Source: Pelomonas sp. BJYL3
GTDB taxonomy: Bacteria; Pseudomonadota; Gammaproteobacteria; Burkholderiales; Burkholderiaceae_C
NCBI RefSeq assembly: GCF_027257975.1
Contig: NZ_JANZKX010000006.1
Coordinates: 310,001-374,000, forward strand
Length of the DNA: 64,000 nt
Direction: 5' to 3'
The position numbers were made by a program, and so were the translations under genes. Positions 29,285 through 38,062 of this stretch are shown here, in pieces. How positions within the stretch are numbered: the first letter of the stretch is position 1; the number at the start of each line of letters is the position of its first letter. A model generated the notes under the pieces. The model searched no databases and had not been told where the DNA came from. It saw nothing but the letters and a program-made list of their open reading frames with translations.

Positions 29285-31396
29285 TCAGTAGCTCCATTCG
29301 CCCGACAGGCGCACGGTGCGCGGCGCTCCGGCGAGCACGCCGCCGTAGTTGACGTTCTCCCAGAAACGGCGATTGCCCAGGTTCTGCACCTGCAGCCGCC
29401 ACAGGAAGGAGGCGCCCGCCAGCGTCGTCGCATAGCGCGCGCCGGCGTCCCAGCGCGTGTAGGCCGGCACCAGGATGGCCTGCGCCTGGTCCAGCGCCCG
29501 GCTGCCGGTGTGCACGGCGCCTGCGTTGAGGCTCAGCCCCGGCACGCCGGGGATGCGGGCATCGAGCCAGGCACTGCCCTGCAGCCTGGCGACGTGGGCG
29601 GGCCGCTTGCCTTCGCGCGCATCACCGGTGCCCAGCACCCTGGCGTCGAGCCAGCTGAGGCCCGCGACCGCGGAAAGGCCCGAGGCCAGGTCGCCGTTGA
29701 GCTGCAGCTCGAGGCCCTGGTGGCGCTGGCGTCCACGCGTCTTGAACACCTGGTCGCCCGGATCCGTCGCCTGCAGGGGCTTGTCGATATGGAACAGCGC
29801 CGCATTGGCCACGAAGCCCGCCGTGGGCTGCCATTTGATCCCGGCCTCGAGCTGGCGGCTGCGGATCGGGTCCAGCCGTTCACCGCGATTGGCCGCGGCA
29901 TTGGGCGCATAGGCTCCCTGCTCCAGGCCTTCGGTCCGGCTGGCGTAGACGCTCAGGTGCGGGGCCGGCAGCCAGACCAGGGCCAGCGACGGCACGACCA
30001 CGTCGGCGCGGTAGTCCCGCTGGACGCCAGCAGCGCTGCGGGAGGCATTGCGGTAGCCGATGTAGCGCGCGCCGGCGAGCACGCGCCAGCGCTCGTCCAG
30101 CGTCAGGGTGTCGCTGAGGAAGAGGCTGGGCTGGCGCGTCGTGGCCTGGTTCTTGGGCGGTGGGTTTGAGAAGTCCGGCGGCGCGCTGTAGAGCGGCGCG
30201 TGGATGTTGCCGACGGTGAGCCCCTCATTCGGGAACCAGCCCCCGTCCCAGGACTTGAGACGGCTGTCCGACACGCCCATCACCAGCGCATGCCGCAGAC
30301 CGCCCGCCCGCAGGCGGCCGCTGAGGAAAGCCTGCGCGCTGACCGTGGTGAAGCGCTGGTCCGGCGAGAAGTAGTAGTCGCCGCTGCTGATGGTGCCGTC
30401 GAGCTTCACGCCGTACACATCGGGAAAGGCGGCATCGCGGCGGGTGCGGCTGTAGGCCAGCTGCGCGATGAGCTGCCAGTCCGCGTCCAGGGCGTGCTCC
30501 AGGCGCAGGCCCAGATTGGAGGCGTCGCTGCGGTACTGGCCCCAGGGCTGGCCCAGCAGGGTCCGCGGATCGAGGCTGTCCGCGGGCAGCACCTGGCCGT
30601 CCTCGCGCGGGCCCAGCACCGGCTGGGCCGCCAGCTTCTTGTGCTGGAAGTCCGCGTCCAGGCGCAGCAGGGTCGCGCCGGTCAGGCGGTAGTCCACGGC
30701 CAGGCCGGCCATGCGGCGGAACATGTCCCCGGCATGGCGGAAGTCGCCCTGCTGCTCGGCGGCGAGATTGAGCCGCCAGCCCAGCGTCCGGCCTGCATCC
30801 AGGGGGCCGCCCGCGTCCGCGTGGAGATAGCGACCGCCGAAGCTGCGCAGCTCGGCCTGGACGCTGGCGAAGGTCTCGCGCGTGGGGCGCTTCAGCACGT
30901 AGTTCACCAGCCCGCTGGGTTCTCCGACACCGTAGAGAAAGCCGGACAGCCCCCTCAGAACGTCCAGGCGCTCCATGTTCTCCAGCGGGATGTCCGCGTA
31001 GACGGTGGTCAGCAGGCCGTCGCGCCGCACGCTGTTGACGGCATTGGCCGAGAAGCCGCGCACCGCGATGCCGTCATAGGCGCCGCCAAGGGACGCGGGC
31101 TGCACGCCGGGGTCGTTGCGCAGCACGTCCTGCAGCGTGCGGGCGCGCTGGTGGTCCATCAGCTCGCGGCCGTAGGAGCCGATGGAAAAGGGCAGCTCCT
31201 GCAGTGCCTGCACGCCCAGGGCGCCCGCGTTGACGTCGCGGTTCAGGTAGAGGGACACGCGCTTGCCGCTGAGGAGCACGGGCTCCAGCAAGACCTGACC
31301 CTCGTCAGTGCCCTGCGCCTGCGCGAGGCCGGTGGCGCTGAGGGCGGCCAGCAGCGCGGCATGCAGCCGCGTGCGGCTTGGTTTCTTTGTCTTCAT
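29285..31396 (-). CDS. TonB-dependent siderophore receptor (FhuE/FoxA-like)
   Basis: The 703-residue outer-membrane receptor has a signal peptide (LLAALSATGLAQA) and a plug domain with QELPFSIGSYGRELMDHQRARTLQDVLRNDPGV and YDGIAVRGFSANAVNSVRRDGL, the siderophore-receptor pattern. LDVLRGLSGFLYGVGEPSGLVNYVLKRPT is typical of FhuE/FoxA-type proteins. The barrel ends VRLSGEWSY. It should import a ferric siderophore or other metallophore, possibly the product of the divergent gene set. It follows the DUF4198 gene by 18 bases. Confidence 0.92.
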   Translation of the reverse strand: MKTKKPSRTRLHAALLAALSATGLAQAQGTDEGQVLLEPVLLSGKRVSLYLNRDVNAGALGVQALQELPFSIGSYGRELMDHQRARTLQDVLRNDPGVQPASLGGAYDGIAVRGFSANAVNSVRRDGLLTTVYADIPLENMERLDVLRGLSGFLYGVGEPSGLVNYVLKRPTRETFASVQAELRSFGGRYLHADAGGPLDAGRTLGWRLNLAAEQQGDFRHAGDMFRRMAGLAVDYRLTGATLLRLDADFQHKKLAAQPVLGPREDGQVLPADSLDPRTLLGQPWGQYRSDASNLGLRLEHALDADWQLIAQLAYSRTRRDAAFPDVYGVKLDGTISSGDYYFSPDQRFTTVSAQAFLSGRLRAGGLRHALVMGVSDSRLKSWDGGWFPNEGLTVGNIHAPLYSAPPDFSNPPPKNQATTRQPSLFLSDTLTLDERWRVLAGARYIGYRNASRSAAGVQRDYRADVVVPSLALVWLPAPHLSVYASRTEGLEQGAYAPNAAANRGERLDPIRSRQLEAGIKWQPTAGFVANAALFHIDKPLQATDPGDQVFKTRGRQRHQGLELQLNGDLASGLSAVAGLSWLDARVLGTGDAREGKRPAHVARLQGSAWLDARIPGVPGLSLNAGAVHTGSRALDQAQAILVPAYTRWDAGARYATTLAGASFLWRLQVQNLGNRRFWENVNYGGVLAGAPRTVRLSGEWSY

Positions 31397-31414
31397 GGAA
31401 TGAGGAACCTGGGA

Positions 31415-32086
31415 TCAATGGGCGGTGAACTGGGCAGGCTGCGGTCGCTCGAAGGCAGGGCCCTCGGGCGTGCTGAAGCTGAGCGTGGCGCGATGGACCA
31501 CCCCGTCCTGGCGAGGGTCGGGGGCGCCGCCCGGTGACGGCTCGCGGGTGTCGACGTCCAGCACGTAGAGGCCGCGCCAGGGCATGTGGATGCGCACCCG
31601 GCCGCGTTCGTCGATGTCATGGACCTGCAGCCACAGGCTGGGCGCGATCACCTTCAGCGTGCCCTGGGTCAGCGGTGCGCCCTTGAAGAAGACGGCGAAG
31701 GTGCCAGCCTCGGCCGTGGGCACGATGTCCAGGGCCATCGCGGGCTGCGCGGCCTTCAGCGGCCAGGCCGCATGCCGCGCGTAGTAGCGGGACCGGGCCC
31801 CGGAGGCGCGGGCCTCCACCACCGTGTCGGCCTCGGCGCCAGGGCCGTGCAGCACGAAGCCGTCCTCGGCCCTGCGCCAGGGCAGCGCGCCGCTATTGCG
31901 GTCCAGAACCTGCGCCCGCTGGGGCTCCAGCGCATCGAGCTTGCCAGGGCTGCGCTCGAGCAGGCGGATCTCCGGCTCGCCATAGCGCAGGTGCAAACCG
32001 CCCGCCTCCGCGGGCTCCAGCCACAGGTTGTGCGCAGCGGCCGGCAGTGCGGCCAGGGCCGTCATGAGGGCGAGGACTGTCTTCAT
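31415..32086 (-). CDS. DUF4198 (NikM-like) periplasmic protein, second copy
   Basis: The 223-residue product has a signal peptide (MKTVLALMTALAALPAAA) and mature start HNLWLEPAEAGGLHLRYGE, with the His and LEP motif of the family. A second His-containing segment (SLWLQVHDIDERGRVRIHMPWRGLYVLDV) follows near the C-terminus. It is the first gene of the leftward operon under the Fur-like box, repeating the DUF4198-receptor pairing found at 19.9-23.6 kb, although the two copies share little beyond the family pattern. GGAGATCC before ATG 32086 sets the start. Confidence 0.85.
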   Translation of the reverse strand: MKTVLALMTALAALPAAAHNLWLEPAEAGGLHLRYGEPEIRLLERSPGKLDALEPQRAQVLDRNSGALPWRRAEDGFVLHGPGAEADTVVEARASGARSRYYARHAAWPLKAAQPAMALDIVPTAEAGTFAVFFKGAPLTQGTLKVIAPSLWLQVHDIDERGRVRIHMPWRGLYVLDVDTREPSPGGAPDPRQDGVVHRATLSFSTPEGPAFERPQPAQFTAH

Positions 32087-32112
32087 AGGATCTCCATGTT
32101 TGGCGTAAGGCA

Positions 32113-32131
32113 AATACGAATCATTCGCATT
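32113..32131. promoter_or_regulatory. Fur box between divergent operons
   Basis: AATACGAATCATTCGCATT is a 9-1-9 palindrome with one mismatch and fits the Fur-box pattern of betaproteobacteria. It lies 27 bases from the leftward start and 46 bases from the rightward start, so one bound Fur dimer pair could repress both operons. Confidence 0.78.
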
Positions 32132-32176
32132 CTAGTAGTTAAAGTCCGCTGCACTCAACCACACGGGAGATTGCTG

Positions 32177-33232
32177 GTGAACACAGCGAGCCTTGGAACC
32201 GGGCAAGGGAGCACGGTCCACACACACGCCCTCACGCCGCGCGAAGCCGCGGCCGTCGAGGCCCTGGTCGATCGCCTGGCGGCGAGCTTCGGCAGCGTGG
32301 AGACGCCGGAGTTCGCGGACGCCTGCGCGCTGGCCGCCCAGGAGCTGCCACGCGCTCTGCGCGAGCTGGCGCACCGCTTCAAATACCTGCACCTGCCCTG
32401 CGGCGCGGTGCTGATCCGCGGCCTGCCGGTGGACGACGGGCGCATCGGCCCCTCGCCCTCGCACTGGGACGCCAGCTGGCGCAACCCGCCCAGCCTGCGC
32501 GAGGAGATCGCCCAGTGCCTGCTGACGGCGGCCCTGGGCGAGATCTTCGGCTGGCGCACGCAGGAGAACGGCCGCTTCCTGCGCCACATCGTGCCCATCG
32601 AGAAGGACCGCAAGGAGCAGCTGGGCGGCGGCAGCGAGGTGACCCTGGTCTGGCACAACGAGGAGGCCTTCCACGACCACCGCTGCGACTTCCTGTCCAT
32701 CGTCTGCTATCGCAACGAGGAGCAGGCGCAGACCATCCTGGCCTGTATCGACGACTTCGACATCCCTGACGACAAATGGGCCCTGCTCAGCGCCCCGCGC
32801 TATGTGGTGCTGCCCGACACCTCGCATCTGCCGGACCAGAACATCAGCGCGCACTGGCGGCTTGACGACGGCGCCTTCGAGCGCATCCGCCGCATGTACG
32901 CCGAGCCCCAGCCTGTGCCCGCGCTGAGTGGCTCACGCCAGCGGCCCTTCATCCAGGTCGACGAGGCCTATATGCGGGCCGTCGAGGGCGACACCGAGGC
33001 GCAGGCCGCCTTCGACTGGCTGATCCACCGCTTCAACGCCCATACCACCGCCATCGTGATGGAGCCCGGCGACATGCTGTGGATCGACAACAAGCGCGCC
33101 GTGCACGGGCGCTCGGTCTACCAGCCGAACTACGGCCCCCGCCATCGCTGGCTGCGGCGCGTCAACGTGACCCTCAACCTGCGCGCCTCCATGCCCTACC
33201 GCGAAAGCGCGGTCGCCCGCCACATCGTCTGA
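32177..33232 (+). CDS. 2-oxoglutarate/Fe(II) oxygenase, VioC/clavaminate synthase-like
   Basis: The 351-residue enzyme shows the facial triad HxE (TLVWHNEEAFHDH) and the distal His (NKRAVHGRSVY), with an Arg-rich 2-oxoglutarate contact (GPRHRWLRRV). Its overall length and the arrangement FGWRTQENGRFLRHIVP match the clavaminate-synthase/VioC/AsnO group, which hydroxylate free or carrier-bound amino acids such as arginine or asparagine. The substrate here is unknown; arginine or a diaminopropionate derivative are candidates. GTG at 32177, six bases after GGGAGA, is preferred to a TTG two codons earlier. It is the first of six tightly packed genes, and the SbnB-like enzyme next to it would generate 2-oxoglutarate. 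Confidence 0.85.
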   Translation: MNTASLGTGQGSTVHTHALTPREAAAVEALVDRLAASFGSVETPEFADACALAAQELPRALRELAHRFKYLHLPCGAVLIRGLPVDDGRIGPSPSHWDASWRNPPSLREEIAQCLLTAALGEIFGWRTQENGRFLRHIVPIEKDRKEQLGGGSEVTLVWHNEEAFHDHRCDFLSIVCYRNEEQAQTILACIDDFDIPDDKWALLSAPRYVVLPDTSHLPDQNISAHWRLDDGAFERIRRMYAEPQPVPALSGSRQRPFIQVDEAYMRAVEGDTEAQAAFDWLIHRFNAHTTAIVMEPGDMLWIDNKRAVHGRSVYQPNYGPRHRWLRRVNVTLNLRASMPYRESAVARHIV

Positions 33233-33242
33233 AGGAAACCCC

Positions 33243-34241
33243 ATGAACACATCGAATGCCGCCGCGGCAGGCCCGGCCCTGCGCGTGCTGTCCCGGCAGG
33301 ATCTGTCGAGACTGTCCTACCGCCTGCAGGACGTGCTGGATGCGGTGGAAGGCGCTTACCGTGCCTTCGCCAGCGGTGCCAGCGCCAACCCGCCCAAGCT
33401 CAGCGTGAAGCCGCAGGATGGCCGCTCCATCGCCTACGCCATGCTGGGCCGTGACGGCGAGCGCGAGACCGTCGCGGTCAAGACCTCCTACAAGTTCGGC
33501 CACGAAGGCGCAAAGGCCGACGAGCGCTACTACACCACCCTGCTCCTGCACGACGACCGGCAGGGCGCGCCCATCGCCCTGATGGACGGCAGCCTCGTGG
33601 GCAGCCTGCGCACGCCTGCCGCCACGGCCCTGATCGCCCGCGCCTGCGCCCGCAGCGACGCCAGGACGGCCCTGGTGGTCGGCTCCGGCGTGCAGGGGCA
33701 GACCGCCCTGCCCTTCCTGGTCGAGGCCCTGCCCCAGCTGCAGCGCCTGATCGTTCACGGCCACCATGGCGCCGGCATCGACGCCGTGCTGACGCGCATG
33801 CAGGAGCATCACCCGGACCGCCAGGTCGAGGTCTCGCGGGACCTGCGTCGCTCGGCCGAAGCCGCCGACATCATCATCGGCGCCGCCGGCCCCTCCTCGC
33901 CGGAGTCGGTGCAGGCCGGCTGGCTGCGGCCCGGCTCGCTGGCCATTCTCGTGGGCTACGGCATCGACAAGAAGGCCCTGCATGACGCCGACTACCGCGT
34001 GGCGACCAGCGCCGAGCAGATGAAGGTGACGGGGCAAGACCTGGCCCTGGACGGCCGATTGCCCGCCTTGGACGCTGAACTGCCCTGCATACTCAGCGGC
34101 CTTCAAAAGGGAAGACGCAGCGGATCGGATCGCGTGTTCGCCTACAACAGCGGCATGGTCCTCACCGACATCGCCCTGGGCCGCGTGCTGGCCGAGCAGG
34201 CGATCGCGCAGGGCCTGGGCCAGGAGGTGGCCCTGTGGTGA
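33243..34241 (+). CDS. SbnB/VioK-like ornithine cyclodeaminase-family dehydrogenase
   Basis: The 332-residue protein belongs to the ornithine cyclodeaminase/mu-crystallin family: YRLQDVLDAVEGAYRAFASG, KTSYKFG, and a Rossmann motif VVGSGVQGQTA. In staphyloferrin B and viomycin synthesis SbnB/VioK uses NAD to oxidise N-(1-amino-1-carboxy-2-ethyl)-glutamate and releases L-2,3-diaminopropionate and 2-oxoglutarate. The SbnA-like partner two genes downstream makes this reaction more likely than proline formation from ornithine. It starts 10 bases after the oxygenase gene and overlaps the decarboxylase gene by four bases. Confidence 0.87.
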   Translation: MNTSNAAAAGPALRVLSRQDLSRLSYRLQDVLDAVEGAYRAFASGASANPPKLSVKPQDGRSIAYAMLGRDGERETVAVKTSYKFGHEGAKADERYYTTLLLHDDRQGAPIALMDGSLVGSLRTPAATALIARACARSDARTALVVGSGVQGQTALPFLVEALPQLQRLIVHGHHGAGIDAVLTRMQEHHPDRQVEVSRDLRRSAEAADIIIGAAGPSSPESVQAGWLRPGSLAILVGYGIDKKALHDADYRVATSAEQMKVTGQDLALDGRLPALDAELPCILSGLQKGRRSGSDRVFAYNSGMVLTDIALGRVLAEQAIAQGLGQEVALW

Positions 34242-35617
34242 TCCGGCCGAGCACCCCCAGCCTGCCGGCCCTCCGCCACGCCCTGGTGCAGCGGCTCACG
34301 ACCGAGCAGGTGCCCCTGCTCAGGAGCCTGCTCGATGGCCTGGGATCACCCCTGCACCTGATGCTGCCGCAGGTCTTCGAGGCCAATGCGCGCGCCTTCC
34401 AGCAGACCCTGCGCGAAGCCGGCGTGGACGGCCAGCTGCTGTTTGCCAAGAAGGCCAACAAGGCGCGCTGCCTGGTGGAGCGCTGCCCGGGCCTGGGTCT
34501 GGGCGTCGACGCGGCCAGCGTGCCGGAGCTGGTCGCGGCACTGGCGGCCGGCGTCCCCGGCGCGCACATCGGCATCTCCGGGCCAGCCAAGCACCCGGCG
34601 CTGCTGGCGCTGAGCCTGCACCACGACTGCCTCGTCGCGATGGACAGCCCCGAAGAACTCCTGGACTACGCAGCCCTCGCAAAGAGCCTGCAGCGCCGGG
34701 CCCGCGTGCTGCTTCGCTGGCGGCCGCCATCGCAGCCGCGCAGCCGCTTCGGCATGGACGACACGGAGCTCGCCCAGGCCCTGGCACTGTGCGTCGAGCA
34801 CCGGGCGCAGCTGCAGCTGCAGGGCTTCTCCTTCCATCTGTCGGGCTATGACGCCGCGGAACGGGCCCGCTGTGCGCAGCGGCTCATCGAGCGCTGCACC
34901 GAGGCCCGCGCCCTGGGGCTGCCCTGCGACACCCTGGACATCGGCGGCGGCTTCGCCCTGTGCTATGTCGAGGCGGCCGCCTGGCAGGACTTCATGGCCC
35001 GGCAGTCCCCGCAGGACTACCACGCCGGCAAGACCTTCGAGGGCTTCTATCCCTATGCCAGCGCCAGCCCGGGCGCGCAGATGCTGGAGCGCATCCTGTC
35101 CCATGACGAGGACGGCCGCACGCTGGCCCGGCGCCTGCGCGAGGAAGGCTTGCGCCTGCTGCTGGAGCCGGGCCGCGCGCTGCTGGACCAGGCGGGCTTC
35201 ACGCTGTTCCGTGTGCAGGGCGTGAAGGACCGGCCGGCCGAGGGCTACGGCCTCGTCACCGTCGAGGGCATGAGCTTCAGCCTGTCGGAGCAATGGTTCA
35301 ACAGCGAGTTCCTGCCCGACCCGCTGCTGCTGGGCGGCAGCGCCTCCGGCCCCTACCCAGCCGCCGTGGCCGGTGCCAGCTGCCTGGACAGCGACATGCT
35401 CAGCTGGCGCAAGCTGCCCCTGCCCAGCCGCCCAAAGACGGGCGACGCGCTGGTCTACCTCAACACCGCCGGCTACCAGATGGACTCCAACGAGTCCCCC
35501 TTCCACGAGCTGCCGCTGCCGCGCAAGGTCTCGCTGGAAGTCGATGCGAACTCGGAGCTGCGATGGCGCCTGGATGAAGTCCCGCCCGTCGCGCCCCCGC
35601 TGCCACTTTCATTTTGA
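34238..35617 (+). CDS. PLP amino-acid decarboxylase, SbnH-like
   Basis: The 459-residue enzyme is a fold-III (alanine racemase-type) decarboxylase. It shows the PLP lysine region LLFAKKANKARCL, the phosphate-binding glycine loop DTLDIGGGFALCY, EPGRALLDQAG, and the C-terminal SCLDSDMLSW with the conserved Cys-x-x-Asp. In staphyloferrin B synthesis SbnH decarboxylates a citryl-diaminopropionate intermediate; related enzymes act on ornithine or diaminopimelate. GTG at 34238 overlaps the previous stop (GTGA), with AGGAGG nine bases upstream. Its substrate here is presumably a diaminopropionate-containing compound. Confidence 0.87.
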   Translation: MIRPSTPSLPALRHALVQRLTTEQVPLLRSLLDGLGSPLHLMLPQVFEANARAFQQTLREAGVDGQLLFAKKANKARCLVERCPGLGLGVDAASVPELVAALAAGVPGAHIGISGPAKHPALLALSLHHDCLVAMDSPEELLDYAALAKSLQRRARVLLRWRPPSQPRSRFGMDDTELAQALALCVEHRAQLQLQGFSFHLSGYDAAERARCAQRLIERCTEARALGLPCDTLDIGGGFALCYVEAAAWQDFMARQSPQDYHAGKTFEGFYPYASASPGAQMLERILSHDEDGRTLARRLREEGLRLLLEPGRALLDQAGFTLFRVQGVKDRPAEGYGLVTVEGMSFSLSEQWFNSEFLPDPLLLGGSASGPYPAAVAGASCLDSDMLSWRKLPLPSRPKTGDALVYLNTAGYQMDSNESPFHELPLPRKVSLEVDANSELRWRLDEVPPVAPPLPLSF

Positions 35618-35633
35618 TCAGGGAGATCACCTC

Positions 35634-36677
35634 ATGGAACGTCATCCGCTGCAGATGCAGCCCCTCGTCGCGCAACGCGTCTCGGACCTCATCGGTGGCA
35701 CGCCGCTGCTGGAGCTGCTCACCACCCGCTTCGGCACCCGCGTGCTGCTCAAGCTCGAACAGTTCAATCCCATGGGCACGGCCAAGATCCGCATGGCCCG
35801 CCAGATGCTGGACGAGGCCGAGGCCCAGGGCCGGCTGAAGCCCGGCGGCTGGGTCATCGAGTCGACCTCGGGCAACACCGGCATGGGCCTGGCCCTGCTG
35901 GCCGCCGAGCGGGGCTACCGCTTCACCGCGGTGGTCGACCACCATGCCTGCAAGGACAAGCTGCGCGCGATGCGGGCCTTCGGTGCCGAGCTGCTGTACG
36001 TCAACGAGGCACCCGGAGACGGCCTCGCCACCTCGGACCGCGAGGCCCTGGCCCAACGCATTGCCGCCGAACAGGGCGCCTACTGGACCGAGCAGCACAA
36101 CAACCCGGCCAATGCCAATGGCTACCGGGCCGTGGCCCGGGAGCTGATGGACACCCTGGGCCCTTGCATGACCCACCTGATGGGAGCCGTGGGCACGGGT
36201 GGCTCGCTGTTCGGCACCGCGCGCGAGTTGAAGCCCCTGCTGCCGTCGCTGCGGGTGATCGGTGTCGAGCCGGTGGGCTCCATCGCCTTCGGCGGCCCGG
36301 GCGCGCCCTATCACCAGTCGGGCACCGGCACGCCTGAGGGCGCGGAGATCGGCTTCCTGGTGGACTTCAGCCTGCTCGACGAGGGGCTCAAGGTCAGCGA
36401 TGCCCAGGCCTTCAACACCGCCCGCTACCTCGCCCGCAGGCATGCCGTGCTGGTGGGCGGATCGGCGGGCGGCGTGCTGTACCAGGCCTTGCGGCGGGCG
36501 GAGGCGGCGCCACCGCACAGCACCATCGTGGTCCTGGTCTGCGATGGCGGCGAGAAGTACCTGGACACCGTGTTCGACGACGACTGGATGCGCGCCCACG
36601 AACTGCTCGACCCGAGCGTCGACGAGGAACTGGACGCGATGTTCGAGCAGCTGGCACCAGGCCGGGTGAAGGCATGA
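35634..36677 (+). CDS. SbnA/VioB-like PLP synthase for diaminopropionate
   Basis: The 347-residue enzyme is of the cysteine-synthase fold: LIGGTPLLELL, the PLP lysine in FNPMGTAKIRMA, the substrate loop STSGNTGMGLA and the phosphate loop GAVGTGGSLFGTARELK. With SbnB-, SbnH- and SbnI-like neighbours it is best read as SbnA-like, joining O-phospho-L-serine with L-glutamate; ordinary cysteine synthase is the alternative. Residues around the lysine (TAK rather than SVKDR) depart from cysteine synthases. Start ATG 35634 is preceded by GGGAGAT. It overlaps the MATE gene by four bases. Confidence 0.87.
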   Translation: MERHPLQMQPLVAQRVSDLIGGTPLLELLTTRFGTRVLLKLEQFNPMGTAKIRMARQMLDEAEAQGRLKPGGWVIESTSGNTGMGLALLAAERGYRFTAVVDHHACKDKLRAMRAFGAELLYVNEAPGDGLATSDREALAQRIAAEQGAYWTEQHNNPANANGYRAVARELMDTLGPCMTHLMGAVGTGGSLFGTARELKPLLPSLRVIGVEPVGSIAFGGPGAPYHQSGTGTPEGAEIGFLVDFSLLDEGLKVSDAQAFNTARYLARRHAVLVGGSAGGVLYQALRRAEAAPPHSTIVVLVCDGGEKYLDTVFDDDWMRAHELLDPSVDEELDAMFEQLAPGRVKA

Positions 36678-38062
36678 CGCGCATGGCCTGGCGCGCCGAT
36701 GCCTCGCAGGTGCTCACGCTGGCGGCGCCCCTGGTGCTCACGCAACTCGCCCAGGTGGCCCAGGGCACCACCAGCATCGTGATGCTCGGGCAGCTGGACA
36801 CGGTGGACCTGGCTGCCGGCGGGCTGGCCCTGTCCCTGTTCAATCTGCTGCGCACCATGGGCGTGGGGCTGATCACGCCGACCGGCAATCTGGTGGCCGA
36901 GGCCAGCGTCGATGCGCAAGGCGGCGCGCCCCGCATCCGGGCGCTGCTGTGCGCGAGCCTGGCGCTGGCCACGGCGGCCGGGCTGCTGGCGGCGCTGCTC
37001 ATGGTCCTCGGCGCCCCGCTGCTGCGGGGCCTGGGCCAGGACCCGCGGGTCGTCGAGCGCTGCGGGCAGTACCTCGCGGCGGCGGCCCCCGGCCTGCTGC
37101 CCCTGCTCTGGTTCCAGGTCTTGCGCCAGCTCACCGTGGGGCTGGGGCGGCCGGGGCCGATGCTGGCGGTGACGCTGGCCTCGGTCGGCCTGAACGCCGT
37201 GCTGGCCTACACGCTGATGAAGGGGGCCGGGGGCCTGCCCGCGCTGGGCCTCAGCGGCGTGGCTATCGCAGGCACGGTGGTCAATGCCCTCGCGCTGTGC
37301 GCCCTGCTGTGGGTGGCCCGGCGGGACCCGAGGGTCGCGCCACTGCTGAGCCTGAGGTACGAGACCTCCCCCTGGCCAGCCTGGCGCCGCCTGGCCAGGC
37401 TGGGCCTGCCGGTGGCCGCCAGCTATGGCAGCGAGGCGGCCTTTTTCTCGGTGCTGGGCCTGCTGGCCGGCGCCTTCGGGCCCACGGCGCTGGCGGCGCA
37501 CACGGTGCTCAACCAGCTGGTCTATGTGGTCTTCATGGTGGCCGTCGGACTGTCGCAGGCCGTGTCCCTCTGCATCAGCCGGGCCTGGGCCCATGGCGAC
37601 GGCCCGCGCGCGCGCCGCCTGGGCCTGACGGCGCTGGGCCTGGGATGGATCGCGATGGCCGGCGTGGGCCTGCTGTACCTGGCGGCGCCGCTGGAGGTGC
37701 TCGGGCTGCTGCTGCGGCCGGGCAGCTCGGGCGAGGTCGCGGCGCAGGCCGCTGCCTTGCTGGGCATCGTGGCCGTGCTGCAATGCTTCGACTGCAGCCA
37801 GAACCTGGCGATCGGCATGCTGCGAGGGGTCGGCGAAACGGCGAGTGCCTTCCTCCGCACGCTGCTCGGCTATTGGGGGGTGGGCCTGCCGCTGGCCTGG
37901 TGGCTGGGCTGGGTCCTGCAGCTCGGGCTGAGCGGCCTGTGGCTTGGTCTCGCCAGCGGGCTGGCCACGACGGCCGGACTGCTGCTGCTTCGCTTCGTCC
38001 AGGTCACCGCGGCGGCGCGGCATCGCTCGCCGACGGCCATGGTGCAAGGGGGACCGGCATGA
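36674..38062 (+). CDS. MATE-family efflux transporter
   Basis: The 462-residue protein has about twelve membrane helices and the MATE-family features LTLAAPLVLTQLAQVAQGTTSIVMLGQLDTVDLAAGGLALS and the corresponding second-half LGLPVAASYGSEAAFFSVLGLLAG. It would export a small cationic or amphipathic molecule using H+ or Na+. Its position between the SbnA-like and SbnI-like genes, with four-base overlaps on both sides, makes it the likely exporter of the product of this gene set; SbnD in Staphylococcus is of a different (MFS) family. Confidence 0.92.
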   Translation: MTRMAWRADASQVLTLAAPLVLTQLAQVAQGTTSIVMLGQLDTVDLAAGGLALSLFNLLRTMGVGLITPTGNLVAEASVDAQGGAPRIRALLCASLALATAAGLLAALLMVLGAPLLRGLGQDPRVVERCGQYLAAAAPGLLPLLWFQVLRQLTVGLGRPGPMLAVTLASVGLNAVLAYTLMKGAGGLPALGLSGVAIAGTVVNALALCALLWVARRDPRVAPLLSLRYETSPWPAWRRLARLGLPVAASYGSEAAFFSVLGLLAGAFGPTALAAHTVLNQLVYVVFMVAVGLSQAVSLCISRAWAHGDGPRARRLGLTALGLGWIAMAGVGLLYLAAPLEVLGLLLRPGSSGEVAAQAAALLGIVAVLQCFDCSQNLAIGMLRGVGETASAFLRTLLGYWGVGLPLAWWLGWVLQLGLSGLWLGLASGLATTAGLLLLRFVQVTAAARHRSPTAMVQGGPA

